Source: Marseilla massiliensis (GTDB taxonomy: Bacteria; Bacteroidota; Bacteroidia; Bacteroidales; Bacteroidaceae). From it: a stretch of DNA of 46,170 nt. Positions within the stretch are counted from its first letter, which is position 1, and each line of letters opens with the position of its first letter. The notes under the pieces were generated by a model. It saw only the letters and a list, made by a program, of their open reading frames with translations. It made no database searches and was not told the DNA's origin. The translations under genes were made by a program, and so were the position numbers. Positions 26,101 to 32,962 of the stretch are shown piece after piece. The DNA lies in the NCBI RefSeq assembly GCF_016899955.1, contig NZ_JACJJL010000029.1, forward strand, positions 1-46,170. Direction: 5' to 3'.

Positions 26101-26684
26101 GCGTACGACGAGCCGGCCCCGCTCACCTTCATGTCTTCGAGCTTGATGCAGCTCACCCGGGCCGTCCAGCCCTCGCAGGCTGCCGCATACCGCCACAGCA
26201 TGCCCACCGACAGGGAGCCGTCGGCGGCGGTTGAGTAGTAGGTCTTGGCGGTGTACTTGCCGTCGAGCACCTCGATGACATCGCCCTCGGGCATGGTGCT
26301 CGACGAGGTGACCTCGGTTATCGACGATGCCCACTTGAAGGTGTTGCCGGCGTCTGGGTCGCCGTTGTATACGTACACCCGGCCGTAGTACCCGCCGTAG
26401 TCGCTCGTCACGTCGGTCTTGTCGAACGTGACCTGCACGGCCATGCCTTTCTCGGCCGGCTTGAACACCGTCAGCGACTGCGTGTTGTTGGCCGCGTTCG
26501 ACTCGATGCCGGCCGTGCCCTTGGGGTCGTAGAACGTCAGTTCCTGCCCCGTCTGCACGGTCACGGTCTGCTTGCCGAACCGCGGCTGTGTCACCGTGCC
26601 GCCGGTGGCGTCCTGTCCCCATGCAGGGACTGCCGCCAGTGCCGCGACGAGTGACAGCACAAAAGAGTAGACTTTCTTTTTCAT
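20133..26684 (-). CDS. Giant multidomain T9SS-exported protein under cobalamin riboswitch control
   Basis: The product has 2183 residues. A signal peptide (1-23, PAWG-Q) is followed by four alternating module pairs. CUB-like beta-sandwiches lie at about 36-182, 350-457, 626-747 and 918-1028. Modules resembling the N-terminal domain associated with BNR-repeat sialidases lie at about 184-345, 460-610, 749-905 and 1032-1165; the second shows ALYYTGADEAFSTKNEVG and LKEGDNYFWLACDV. A right-handed beta-helix follows (about 1178-1625, YPTIQAAVDAIAGG to PTIGAYEY), then two FN3/Ig-like domains (about 1635-1828), a DUF4465 domain (about 1835-2050, with WSGFAYSN and ITNNAYA), and a type IX sorting tail (about 2145-2183, KGIVIIRTTDGQVRK). 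It should be displayed on the surface or secreted. A cobalamin riboswitch precedes it, so it is probably made when B12 is scarce. No enzyme active site was identified. Confidence 0.88.
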   Translation of the reverse strand: MKKKVYSFVLSLVAALAAVPAWGQDATGGTVTQPRFGKQTVTVQTGQELTFYDPKGTAGIESNAANNTQSLTVFKPAEKGMAVQVTFDKTDVTSDYGGYYGRVYVYNGDPDAGNTFKWASSITEVTSSSTMPEGDVIEVLDGKYTAKTYYSTAADGSLSVGMLWRYAAACEGWTARVSCIKLEDMKVSGAGSSYAAVTPSPTGKAAVALASVYVTAEGVLNADRLTSITFTMARNEGMIDPLSVKVYEGELASCSGATPIEASVEATGGSYRITLDRPLQSGRNALTLAADISPEAEVGAKVELDVTAVATAAMPGGVAGFVRATPVAVANPAILLMAEGQAKANVGETPLAFYDDGGPEGKVTAKFQGTMTLLPTVEGKKVQVDFSRVKLSEGTIYYQYLNVYNGATADPAQLIRRVKSGEKATIHSTSADGALTVELGNNGTSYTADGFEATVSLFTPQPMTADNIAVSQASGQTVCAGDTGQPLLRVNIHTSNTEPPLKAGTFAFNANGTHATIKAAALYYTGADEAFSTKNEVGRTEVTADAFSIKPADGVTLKEGDNYFWLACDVADDATNGQAADAALATVELNGRAEAVAEGNPEGDRKVENIVYSHAGQGTVTKAVNGSLELRTKPRSEYSENYEAGADVRTNVFVPMHEGNVCQIDFSAFDLYYASASYGVKADFRVYSGQGTKGELLWKLDNPDDKQKGPGRALRSTAADGSLTVVFSPTDGTLYYTATGFKATVSEYKSQPMDIEKVEVTHTTTDIMPSGATAQALLTINVVAKGDQQAKALEAVTIDTKGCGAAIAKASLYYVGHADANPAPDAAPAGSAQPATGSETMVIRLDEPVQLAEGNNFFRLCIDLGDAAKAGDNIDAAVTAVTAGGKQTEVAAGDPDGSRTVKDMLLLQQGDNGEVKLKAATNLMVYDDGGENEPASMKFDGKVTFAPAVQGESVKLKVKAADLNCTDTLYVYAGSTTDKDSLMLAMQCYDKLPADIVSTSPSGKLTVRYVVRSGYSAPDGFAIEAVSYMRKALGVASVNTAIIAPEAVTRGQDDVLMMRVDVDVEGDYGQVDINSMALGATGAEALSQVTVYTTDTIGNFAPFTVFGRAQAAPYNVTGNYTITAAGTYRFWVAAAIATEAATGTPVSMTLDNVATSLGQNRPATGLTATTAVRDGASGTLTVGQGKQYPTIQAAVDAIAGGIEGPVNISIARGIYNEVVRVPYIPGTSERNTVTIQSETGNYNDVKLYHNQYSDPGYSDDKMNREYGVLTIDGADYVTVRGIEMTTTDLTYPGIAFVKGASRHVTIDSCYIHAETTTTYSQNINLVYTYARDEANCNNDYLTVANCLLEGGYIGVRMGGTSTVRLPKERGGVIEGNTLRNQGSKAIYAMDELGAKIRRNRIENTVSTASGFQGFDGQLRDAHPESMVIEGNIFDLATPGGAIAINPRKLTGTPEAPVIIANNEIKVKGNNASSAGIKLGSAGEHVIVAHNTVLATGTNVGAALWINATMTADVTVANNILQNHTKGYAYRLYNADAAKNIAFRSNAAFTSGKVFAYNRADIATPDGWQELSGETGGVADSVAFLSDVILEPAAGGNLLTAVPLQAVTTDINGKPRAQQPTIGAYEYNAQDAAPAMAEGYPAVAATTDTSAIIAVKTDIAATVYITVRPESAPAPTPAEMTADGCTELTLYAGREAAASTDTLTTGSRYVAYAMAVSLRGTAGNVVAGKPFVATGEAIVEAPNTGVVAEGCTVEAGTEATLTAYVTDGTAPFTLTWTNGRHEQIATTTLDEIDVATVGYTPSECDLYYVTVTDANGKQASDTCRVIVTGKAVAATMDNLWLAAESAWAGPDTKGEEVTGTYFDRQMAGSFVSGSYAFSNNYSLDYGSWSGFAYSNRTSTSFKTLDDQYNSAVGSGHDGSANYAVAYGNGTISVLNNAEGDTIRGMYITNNAYAVSSIVNGDSYAKPFADGSYLKVLFTGTHADGSVVTVEHYLADYTQASEADHYYLDTWQWVDLRSLGRVVKVDFTIDGSDKSGGYLNTPAYFCLDDLNGERKVTRAATQAERSVDASPFFSFSANEGTIAYALPDAPYDSKYDGVTLTADGRLSLPDGAEGRTEIVVSATQRGKTEFVSIPFDIASAIGGPAAPATTTESRHDLGGRRTGKATKGIVIIRTTDGQVRKEVAR

Positions 26685-26811
26685 AAAAACGCTGTTTGGT
26701 TATAAAATTGATGTTGATTGTGCGTGTTGCGCGCGTGCGTCGCGTTCCGCGGGCGCTGGCCCGTGGCGCTGTCTGCATAGCGCTTGGTTGGCATGTGCCG
26801 CCGCCCCTATC

Positions 26812-26995
26812 CTCGAGGGGTGACAGGCAGTGTCGCAAGGCAGGTCTTCTGACTTGCCGCCCGGATTACGAACGCCTTCCCGGCAATGCCCAGTGGCTTT
26901 GTTGTTCGTTCCTGGTAAGGGCGGCTCACAGCAGCGGGACTGTCGGGGATTCTCACCCCGTTCCCTTTTAATCACTTGTGGCAGTGAACCATTGC
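26812..26995 (-). promoter_or_regulatory. Cobalamin (B12) riboswitch
   Basis: Read on the minus strand, the conserved blocks occur in the canonical order: TTAAAAGGGAAC, GGTGAGAATCCCC, GACAGTCCCGCTGCTGTGA, GCCACTGGG, CCGGGAAGG and the B12 box AAGTCAGAAGACCTGCC (near 26837-26856). It starts directly after a -7 box and ends about 130 bp before the ATG at 26684. A short CCCCT/AGGGG hairpin just downstream (about 26805-26822) may belong to the expression platform. B12 binding normally represses the downstream gene. Confidence 0.95.
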
Positions 26996-27000
26996 GATTG

Positions 27001-27008
27001 CAAAGATA
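27001..27008 (-). promoter_or_regulatory. -7 box of the riboswitch transcript
   Basis: TATCTTTG on the minus strand lies immediately upstream of the riboswitch. The -33 region is T-rich without a clear TTTG. Confidence 0.6.
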
Positions 27009-27088
27009 GTATAATAATTCAGAAAAAAGTCCGCCTCTGCGTTAAAAAAGCGGGGCGGGCCAAAGTGTTTCCCATTTCGGACAGTGGC

Positions 27089-28156
27089 TTACAGCCTCAG
27101 CCCGTCGAGCAGTCGGGTGTATGTGTCGATGGCCGACGCAATCTCGTCGAGGGCGATGTATTCGTCGGCCGAGTGCGAGCGGGCCGAGTCGCCGGGCCCG
27201 AGCTTCATCGAGGGGAACGGCATGAGGGCCTGGTCCGAGAGCGTGGGCGAGCCGAATGGCACCATGCCCATGGCCCGGCACCGCTCCACGAGCGGGTGGG
27301 CGGGGTCGATGGCCGACGAGCCCAGGCGCGTTGACCGTGGCGTCAGTTCGCTGCCCATGCCCGCGCGCAGCTCGTCGAGCAGCTCGGCGTTGGTGTACAG
27401 CTCGTTGGAGCGCACGTCGATGGTGAATCGGCACTCGTCGGGCACCACGTTGTGCTGGGTGCCGGCGCCAATCACCGTCACCGTGGCGAGCGTGGGGCCC
27501 AGCAGCGGGCTCACCCTGCCGAAGCGGTGGGAGCGCAGCCATGCTATGTCGTCGATGGCCTTGTATATGGCGTTCACCCCCTCGGCGCGGGCAGCGTGGC
27601 CCGAGCGCCCGCGGGCCACGGCGTCGACCACCATGAGCCCCTTCTCGGCGATGGCGGGCTGCATGCCCGTGGGCTCGCCCACTATGGCCACGTCGATGCG
27701 CGGCAGCAGCGGCAGGGCGCGGCTGATGCCGTCGGCCCCCGACACCTCTTCCTCGGCCGAGGCCAGGCACACAAGGTTGTAGGCCCGTGGCGCCCGGGCC
27801 ATGGCGGCGTATGTGGCGAGCAGGCTCACCAGCCCGCCGCCGCAGTCGTTGCTGCCCAGCCCGTAGAGCCGGCCGCCCTCAACGGCGGGGCAGAAGGGGT
27901 CGCGCGTCCACGACGCCACGGGCTTCACCGTGTCGATGTGGGCGTTGAGCAATAGCGTGGGGCGGCTGTCGTCGTGGCCCGGGGCCACGGCCCACACGTT
28001 GTTGGCCTCGCGGCGGGGGCGCATGGCCCTGTCTTCCATGAACTGTTCGATAATGTCGGCTGCCGCCTTCTCGTCGCGGCTCACCGACGGCGTGGCTATG
28101 AGCCGCCTCAGCAGCCCGGTGGCCTCGGCGGCAAGCCGCCTGCAGTCTGTTGTCAT
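27089..28156 (-). CDS. M20 family deacylase, acetylornithine deacetylase-like (ArgE/DapE family)
   Basis: This 355-residue di-zinc hydrolase removes acyl groups from amino acids. Metal-binding motifs are visible: H73 and D75 in LNAHIDTVKP, D104 in SNDCGGG, the E135-E137 cluster in SAEEEVSG, E161 in VGEPTG, and the late His in ARSHSADEY. A dimerisation domain lies in the middle (about 170-270, GRSGHAAR). In Bacteroidetes arginine synthesis, the related enzyme acts on succinylated or acetylated citrulline/ornithine; which applies cannot be told. ATG 28156 is chosen over an upstream frame start at 28321, because the extra 55 residues are Arg/Pro-rich and would overlap the promoter. It is monocistronic. 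Confidence 0.87.
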   Translation of the reverse strand: MTTDCRRLAAEATGLLRRLIATPSVSRDEKAAADIIEQFMEDRAMRPRREANNVWAVAPGHDDSRPTLLLNAHIDTVKPVASWTRDPFCPAVEGGRLYGLGSNDCGGGLVSLLATYAAMARAPRAYNLVCLASAEEEVSGADGISRALPLLPRIDVAIVGEPTGMQPAIAEKGLMVVDAVARGRSGHAARAEGVNAIYKAIDDIAWLRSHRFGRVSPLLGPTLATVTVIGAGTQHNVVPDECRFTIDVRSNELYTNAELLDELRAGMGSELTPRSTRLGSSAIDPAHPLVERCRAMGMVPFGSPTLSDQALMPFPSMKLGPGDSARSHSADEYIALDEIASAIDTYTRLLDGLRL

Positions 28157-28256
28157 GTCTGTCGGTCTTGGTTGGGTTGCGGCCGTCGCGGCATGCCGGC
28201 ACGGCGGCTGCCCGCTGTGGGGCGGCCTGCCTGCCGGCATGGTGCGGGCCGGTGTG

Positions 28257-28287
28257 CAAAGGTAGCCATTTTTTTGCTGTCGGCCAA
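28257..28287 (-). promoter_or_regulatory. Promoter of the M20 deacylase gene
   Basis: On the minus strand TTG (28285-28287), a 20-bp spacer and TACCTTTG (28257-28264) fit the consensus, about 100 bp before the ATG. Confidence 0.75.
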
Positions 28288-28706
28288 CGGTGGGCGCCCG
28301 CCGCCGCGCGCCATTTAACATTTGCCAACATCACCGGCCGCACAGTAGGGCCGCCCCGCCCCCTGTTTGTAAACATTGTTCGGCCGCCGCCTCCCATGGC
28401 CGCCATCCCCGTTCCGGCCCCTGCCCGGGCCGGGTTTGCAAAACGTGCCCCGCGGGCTTGCCGTCTGTGCCATACGGGCTTGCGGCGGAGGCCGTTGGGC
28501 GTTGCGGCGGGGGCCGTTTGGCAAGGCGCGGGCGGGGCGGGGCGTGGCGCTGCATGCCGGGGTAAACATAATTTACCGCCCCGCGGCAGGGCGGCCGCTG
28601 CGGGGCCCCGCCGGCAGGGCAATGCCGCCGGTTGGGCAAGGTCAAGAAAATGTGGGGCGAGCCGCAAAAAAGTGGGGGAAAGTGGGGCTGTGTGGAGGAA
28701 AATGTG
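28288..28706. other. GC-rich intergenic region before the dcw cluster
   Basis: About 420 bp. It contains inverted-orientation copies of the degenerate ACGGCCCCCGC repeat (about 28440-28530) and no supported gene. Confidence 0.45.
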
Positions 28707-28714
28707 TATCTTTG
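28707..28714 (+). promoter_or_regulatory. -7 box in front of mraZ, probable main dcw promoter
   Basis: TATCTTTG matches TAnnTTTG, 36 bp before the preferred mraZ ATG. No TTTG is seen near -33. Confidence 0.6.
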
Positions 28715-28742
28715 CCGAAACGAAAGCAGCATGTCCGTCAGT

Positions 28743-29210
28743 ATGCGATTTCTGGGAAACATAGAGGCCAAGCTCGACGCCAAGGGGCGCGTGTTCCTGC
28801 CCGCGGCATTCCGCAAGGTGCTGCAGGGCGCAGGCGAGCAGGGCATGGTGATGCGCAAAGACGTGTTCCAGGCCTGCCTGGTGCTCTATCCCGAGAGCGT
28901 CTGGGGCGAGCAGATGGACAGTCTGCGCCGCCGCCTGAGCCGCTGGGACCGCGACGAGCAGCAGCTCTTCCGCCAGTTTGTGAGCGAGGTGGAGCCCGTG
29001 GCCCTCGATGCCAGCGGGCGTTTCCTCATATCGCGGCGGTGCCTCCGCCAGGCCGGCATAGGGCAGGACGTGCGCTTCATAGGCATGGGCGACACCATCG
29101 AGATATGGCCGTCGGGCCCCGGCGGCACAGGCTTTGTCGACCCGGCCGCCTTTGGCGAGGCGCTTCAGCGGGCCATGGGCCCCGGCGGCGGCTCCGCCGA
29201 TGCCGGCTGA
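28743..29210 (+). CDS. mraZ: MraZ, transcriptional regulator of the dcw cluster
   Basis: MraZ is a DNA-binding AbrB-fold protein that often controls its own dcw operon. The product has 155 residues. MRFLGNIEAKLDAKGRVFLPAAFRK is the first SpoVT/AbrB-like half and EVEPVALDASGRFLISRRC the second, each with the DxxGR signature. The start is set at 28743, where the family normally begins; an ATG at 28731 would add four residues and almost touch the predicted transcription start. It is the first gene of the cluster, 71 bp before rsmH. Confidence 0.92.
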   Translation: MRFLGNIEAKLDAKGRVFLPAAFRKVLQGAGEQGMVMRKDVFQACLVLYPESVWGEQMDSLRRRLSRWDRDEQQLFRQFVSEVEPVALDASGRFLISRRCLRQAGIGQDVRFIGMGDTIEIWPSGPGGTGFVDPAAFGEALQRAMGPGGGSADAG

Positions 29211-29281
29211 CGGGCGCTGCCCATGGCGCGGCCGGCCTGCGGCCGCCGCGCCGCACCGATGTATTACCGACGTTACGAGTT

Positions 29282-30193
29282 ATGGATTGTTACCACATAC
29301 CGGTTTTGCTCCGCGAGAGTGTCGACGGGCTGGGCATAAGGCCCGGCGGCGTCTATGTCGACGTGACCTTCGGCGGCGGGGGGCACAGCCGCGAGATAAT
29401 GGCCCGGCTCAGCGGCGGGGCGCGCCTTTACGGGTTCGACCAGGACGCCGACGCCGAGCGCCAGGCCTTCGGCGGCGAGGGCTTCACCTTTGTGCGGAGC
29501 AACTTCCGCTACCTGAAGAACTGGATGCGCTACTACGGCGAAGACCACATCGACGGGCTGCTGGCCGACCTCGGAGTGTCGAGCCACCACCTCGACGACG
29601 CCGCGCGCGGCTTCTCGTTCCGCTTCGACGCTCCGCTCGACATGCGCATGAACAAGCGCGCCGGGGCCACGGCAGCCGACGTGCTCAACAGTTACAGCGA
29701 GGAGCGCCTCTCCGACGTGCTCTACCTCTACGGCGAGCTGAGAAACGCGCGCCGTCTGGCCGCCGCCATAGTGAGGGCGCGGCAGTCGGCCCCGCTGCTC
29801 ACCACGTCCGACCTTATGGGCGCCGTCGGCGGGCTGCTGCCCCAGCAGCGGGCCAAGAAAGACGCCGCGCGGCTGTTCCAGGCCCTGCGCATAGAGGTGA
29901 ACCACGAGATGGACGCCCTGGCCGAGATGCTCGGGGCCGCCGTGGAGCTGCTCGCCCCGGGCGGGCGGCTGGCCGTCATCACCTACCACTCGCTCGAAGA
30001 CCGCATGGTGAAGAACGTGATGCGCTCGGGCAACGTGGCCGGCAGGGTGGAGCACGACTTCTACGGGCGCACCGAGGCGCCGCTGAGGCAGCTCGGGGGC
30101 AAGGTCACCGTGCCCTCCGACGCCGAGCAGCAGGCCAACCCGCGCAGCCGCAGCGCCAAGCTCCGCGTGGCCGAGAAGGTGGGGCGGCGGTGA
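29282..30193 (+). CDS. rsmH: 16S rRNA m4C1402 methyltransferase RsmH (MraW)
   Basis: This 303-residue SAM-dependent enzyme N4-methylates C1402 of 16S rRNA. YHIPVLLRESVDGL at the start, the SAM motif VDVTFGGGGHSREI, GLLADLGVSSHHLD and RLAVITYHSLEDRMVK are all typical. The start is ATG 29282 in the MDCYHIPVLL context, not the long upstream open frame, which runs through mraZ. The C-terminal NPRSRSAKLRVAEK is diagnostic. It is 71 bp before the FtsL-like gene. Confidence 0.96.
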   Translation: MDCYHIPVLLRESVDGLGIRPGGVYVDVTFGGGGHSREIMARLSGGARLYGFDQDADAERQAFGGEGFTFVRSNFRYLKNWMRYYGEDHIDGLLADLGVSSHHLDDAARGFSFRFDAPLDMRMNKRAGATAADVLNSYSEERLSDVLYLYGELRNARRLAAAIVRARQSAPLLTTSDLMGAVGGLLPQQRAKKDAARLFQALRIEVNHEMDALAEMLGAAVELLAPGGRLAVITYHSLEDRMVKNVMRSGNVAGRVEHDFYGRTEAPLRQLGGKVTVPSDAEQQANPRSRSAKLRVAEKVGRR

Positions 30194-30264
30194 GGCCGGC
30201 GCCGGCAGGGGAGCCTACGGGCCCCCGACACAGTAAAGAAAACCAAAAGACAGTCCTATTGACA

Positions 30265-30747
30265 ATGGCAGACAAGGATAAGGAACAGCAGGGCCAGGCA
30301 GCCGGCGGCAGCGCCGCACAGGCAGAGGCCGGGGCCGGGCAGCAGTGGGAGAGCCCCGACGAACAGTTGGCGGCGGCCATCAGGGAGAGCGCGCGCGAGG
30401 AAGACCCGCGCCCCTCGGCCACGCTCACGCTGCGCAAGATACTCGGAGGCGACATACTCAACGCACAGCTGGTGAGGAGCCAGATATGGCTCGTGGTGAT
30501 AGTGGTCGTCTTCACAATAATATATGTGGCCTTCAGGTACCAGTGCCAGCAGGACCTGGTGACCATCAACAGGCTTGAGGCCGAGCTCAAGGACGCCAAG
30601 TACAAGGCCCTGTCGAGCTCGAGCACGCTCACAGAGCGGTGCCGCGAGAGCCACATACTGGAGATACTGAAGAACAATGCCGACAGCCTGCTGCACCCGG
30701 CAGAGCAGCCGCCCTACATAATAACCGTACCCGACGAGGAGGAATGA
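30265..30747 (+). CDS. FtsL-like divisome protein
   Basis: This small bitopic protein of 160 residues has a 70-residue charged, Ala/Gln-rich cytoplasmic N-terminus, one membrane helix (about 74-91, IWLVVIVVVFTIIYVAF) and a short periplasmic coiled-coil-like part (LVTINRLEAELKDAKY). Size, topology and position between rsmH and the septal transpeptidase identify the FtsL slot; sequence identity in this family is always low. Its TGA overlaps the next ATG (ATGA), indicating translational coupling with ftsI. Confidence 0.8.
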   Translation: MADKDKEQQGQAAGGSAAQAEAGAGQQWESPDEQLAAAIRESAREEDPRPSATLTLRKILGGDILNAQLVRSQIWLVVIVVVFTIIYVAFRYQCQQDLVTINRLEAELKDAKYKALSSSSTLTERCRESHILEILKNNADSLLHPAEQPPYIITVPDEEE

Positions 30748-32891
30748 GCAAGTTTAACAGCGATAAGGTCATGCCGCGCTACTTCGCCATAGCCGTGGCG
30801 TTCACACTGATAGGCGTTGCCATCATCGGCAAGGCCGGATACATCATGACCGCCGAGAAGCAATACTGGAGCGAAGTGGCCGCCAGGCTCGTGCGCGACA
30901 GCCTCAGCGTGAAGCCTACGCGCGGCAACATACTGAGCTGCGACGGGCAGCTCATGGCAAGCAGCATACCCGAGTTCAGGATATTCATGGACTTCAGGCC
31001 CGGCGGGCAGCGCATAGACACGATGTGGACCGACAGCGTCGACCTAATCTGCGAGGGCCTCAACCGCATCTTCCCGGCCAAGTCGGCCAAGGAGTTCAAG
31101 CGCGACCTCACCAAGGGATTCGAGAAGGGGGCGCGCCACTGGCCCGTGTGGAAGCAGCGCATCGACTACGGCACGTACACCGAGGTGAAGAAACTGCCCG
31201 TCTTCAGGCTCGACAAGAACAAGGGGGGCTTCCACACCGAGGAGTTCAACTCGCGCCGCAGGCCCTTCGGCTCGCTGGCCAGCCGCACCGTGGGCGACAT
31301 GTTCGGCGCCAAGGACACGGCCAGGTGCGGCCTCGAGCTGTCGTATGACTCCATACTGAGGGGCACCGACGGCATCACCCACCGGCGCAAGGTGCTCAAG
31401 AACTACATGAGCGTGCCGGTGACGCCGCCCGTGAACGGGGCCGACATCATCACCACCATCGACGTCACCATGCAGGACATCGCCGAGCGGTCGCTCATCG
31501 ACGAGCTGCGCAAGGTGAACGGCGACATGGGCGTGGCCATACTCATGGAGGTGCAGACGGGCGACGTCAAGGCCATGGTCAACATGACACGGTGCGCCGA
31601 CGGCGAGTACCGCGAGATAATGAACAACGCCATCAGCTACAGGTGCGAGCCGGGCTCGGTGTTCAAGCCGGCCTCGATAATGGTGGCGCTCGACGACGGC
31701 GTGGTCGACACGAGCTACGTCATACACACCGGCAGCGGCGTGATGGACATGCACGGGCGCTTCATGAAAGACCACAACTGGCGCCGCGGGGGCTACCAGG
31801 ACATCAACGTGGCCAGGGCGCTCGAGGTGAGCAGCAACATCGGGGTGAGCTACGTGATAGACCGTTTCTACTACGACCACCCCGAGAAGTACGTCGAGGG
31901 GCTCTACCGCACGGGCATAGCCGACGACCTGCACATACCGCTCGTGGGCTACGCCAAGCCAATCATACGCATGCCCAAGAAGAACAAGCGCGGCCAATGG
32001 CTCAATTGGAGCAAGACGGCGCTGCCGTGGATGAGCATAGGCTACGAGACACAGGTGGCCCCGATAAACACCGTGGCGTTCTACAACGCCATAGCCAACG
32101 ACGGCAAGATGATGAGGCCGCGGTTTGTGAAGAAGGTGGTGAAGAACGGCGAGACCATCATGGAGTTCCCGCCCGTGGTGCAGAAGGAGCGTATATGCAA
32201 GCCGCAGACGGTGCGCACGCTGCAGACGGTGCTCGAGCACGTGGTGAGCCAGGGCCTTGGCAAGAAGGCCGGGTCGAGGCTTTTCCGCGTGGCCGGCAAG
32301 ACGGGCACGGCCCAGGTGTCGAAGGGGGCGGCCGGATACCACAGCGGCACCGTTGACTACTGGCTGAGCTTTGCAGGCTACTTCCCCGCCGACGAGCCCC
32401 GCTACAGCTGCATAGTGTGCATACGCAAGTCGGGGCTGCCCGCATCGGGCGGCGGTATGAGCGGCCTGGTGTTCCACCACATAGCCGAGGGCGTGATGGC
32501 GCGCCACATAAAGCTGAGCATCGACGACGCCCGCGACCCGTCGGCGGCGATGGTGCCCGAGGTGAAGTCGGGCAACGTCGTGGCTGCCGACTACGTGCTG
32601 CGCGACCTCGGCGTGGCGTCCAACCGCGACTGGGGCGGCACCGGCAGCGCCGGCACCCCGGTGTGGGGCAGGGCCACCACGGGCCCCAAGGCCGTCGACC
32701 TGGCGCGGGTGAACACGCCCAAGGGCACCGTGCCCGACGTCAGGGGCATGGGCGCGAGCGACGCCGTCTACCTGCTCGAGAGCCAGGGGCTCAGGGTGAG
32801 GCTGCACGGGCGGGGCCGGGTGAAGCGCCAGAGCTGCGAGCCGGGCACCACGCTGCGCCGCGGGCGGGAGTGCGTGCTCTATCTGGAATAG
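30744..32891 (+). CDS. ftsI: Septal penicillin-binding protein (FtsI/PBP3 class) with C-terminal PASTA domain
   Basis: This is the peptidoglycan DD-transpeptidase of the divisome, 715 residues. An N-terminal membrane anchor (about 12-33) is followed by a dimerisation domain (RGNILSCDGQLMAS onward). The transpeptidase has SxxK at 305-308 (GSVFKPA), SxN at 363-365 (VSSNIGV) and KTG at 519-521 (GKTGTAQ). A PASTA domain (about 660-715, VPDVRGMGASDAVYLLE) follows; it is usual in Bacteroidetes. The start overlaps ftsL by four bases. It pairs functionally with FtsW further down. Confidence 0.95.
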   Translation: MSKFNSDKVMPRYFAIAVAFTLIGVAIIGKAGYIMTAEKQYWSEVAARLVRDSLSVKPTRGNILSCDGQLMASSIPEFRIFMDFRPGGQRIDTMWTDSVDLICEGLNRIFPAKSAKEFKRDLTKGFEKGARHWPVWKQRIDYGTYTEVKKLPVFRLDKNKGGFHTEEFNSRRRPFGSLASRTVGDMFGAKDTARCGLELSYDSILRGTDGITHRRKVLKNYMSVPVTPPVNGADIITTIDVTMQDIAERSLIDELRKVNGDMGVAILMEVQTGDVKAMVNMTRCADGEYREIMNNAISYRCEPGSVFKPASIMVALDDGVVDTSYVIHTGSGVMDMHGRFMKDHNWRRGGYQDINVARALEVSSNIGVSYVIDRFYYDHPEKYVEGLYRTGIADDLHIPLVGYAKPIIRMPKKNKRGQWLNWSKTALPWMSIGYETQVAPINTVAFYNAIANDGKMMRPRFVKKVVKNGETIMEFPPVVQKERICKPQTVRTLQTVLEHVVSQGLGKKAGSRLFRVAGKTGTAQVSKGAAGYHSGTVDYWLSFAGYFPADEPRYSCIVCIRKSGLPASGGGMSGLVFHHIAEGVMARHIKLSIDDARDPSAAMVPEVKSGNVVAADYVLRDLGVASNRDWGGTGSAGTPVWGRATTGPKAVDLARVNTPKGTVPDVRGMGASDAVYLLESQGLRVRLHGRGRVKRQSCEPGTTLRRGRECVLYLE

Positions 32892-32962
32892 GCCCGCCGG
32901 GCCCGCGCGGCGCCGGCCGACGGCGCCAAAGGCATACATACGAACCAAAACATAAATGCAAT

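Noticed and set aside
28376..29281. Upstream extension of the rsmH frame
   Set aside because: It runs out of frame through mraZ and is Arg/Gly/Pro-rich; RsmH homology begins at MDCYHIPVLL (29282).
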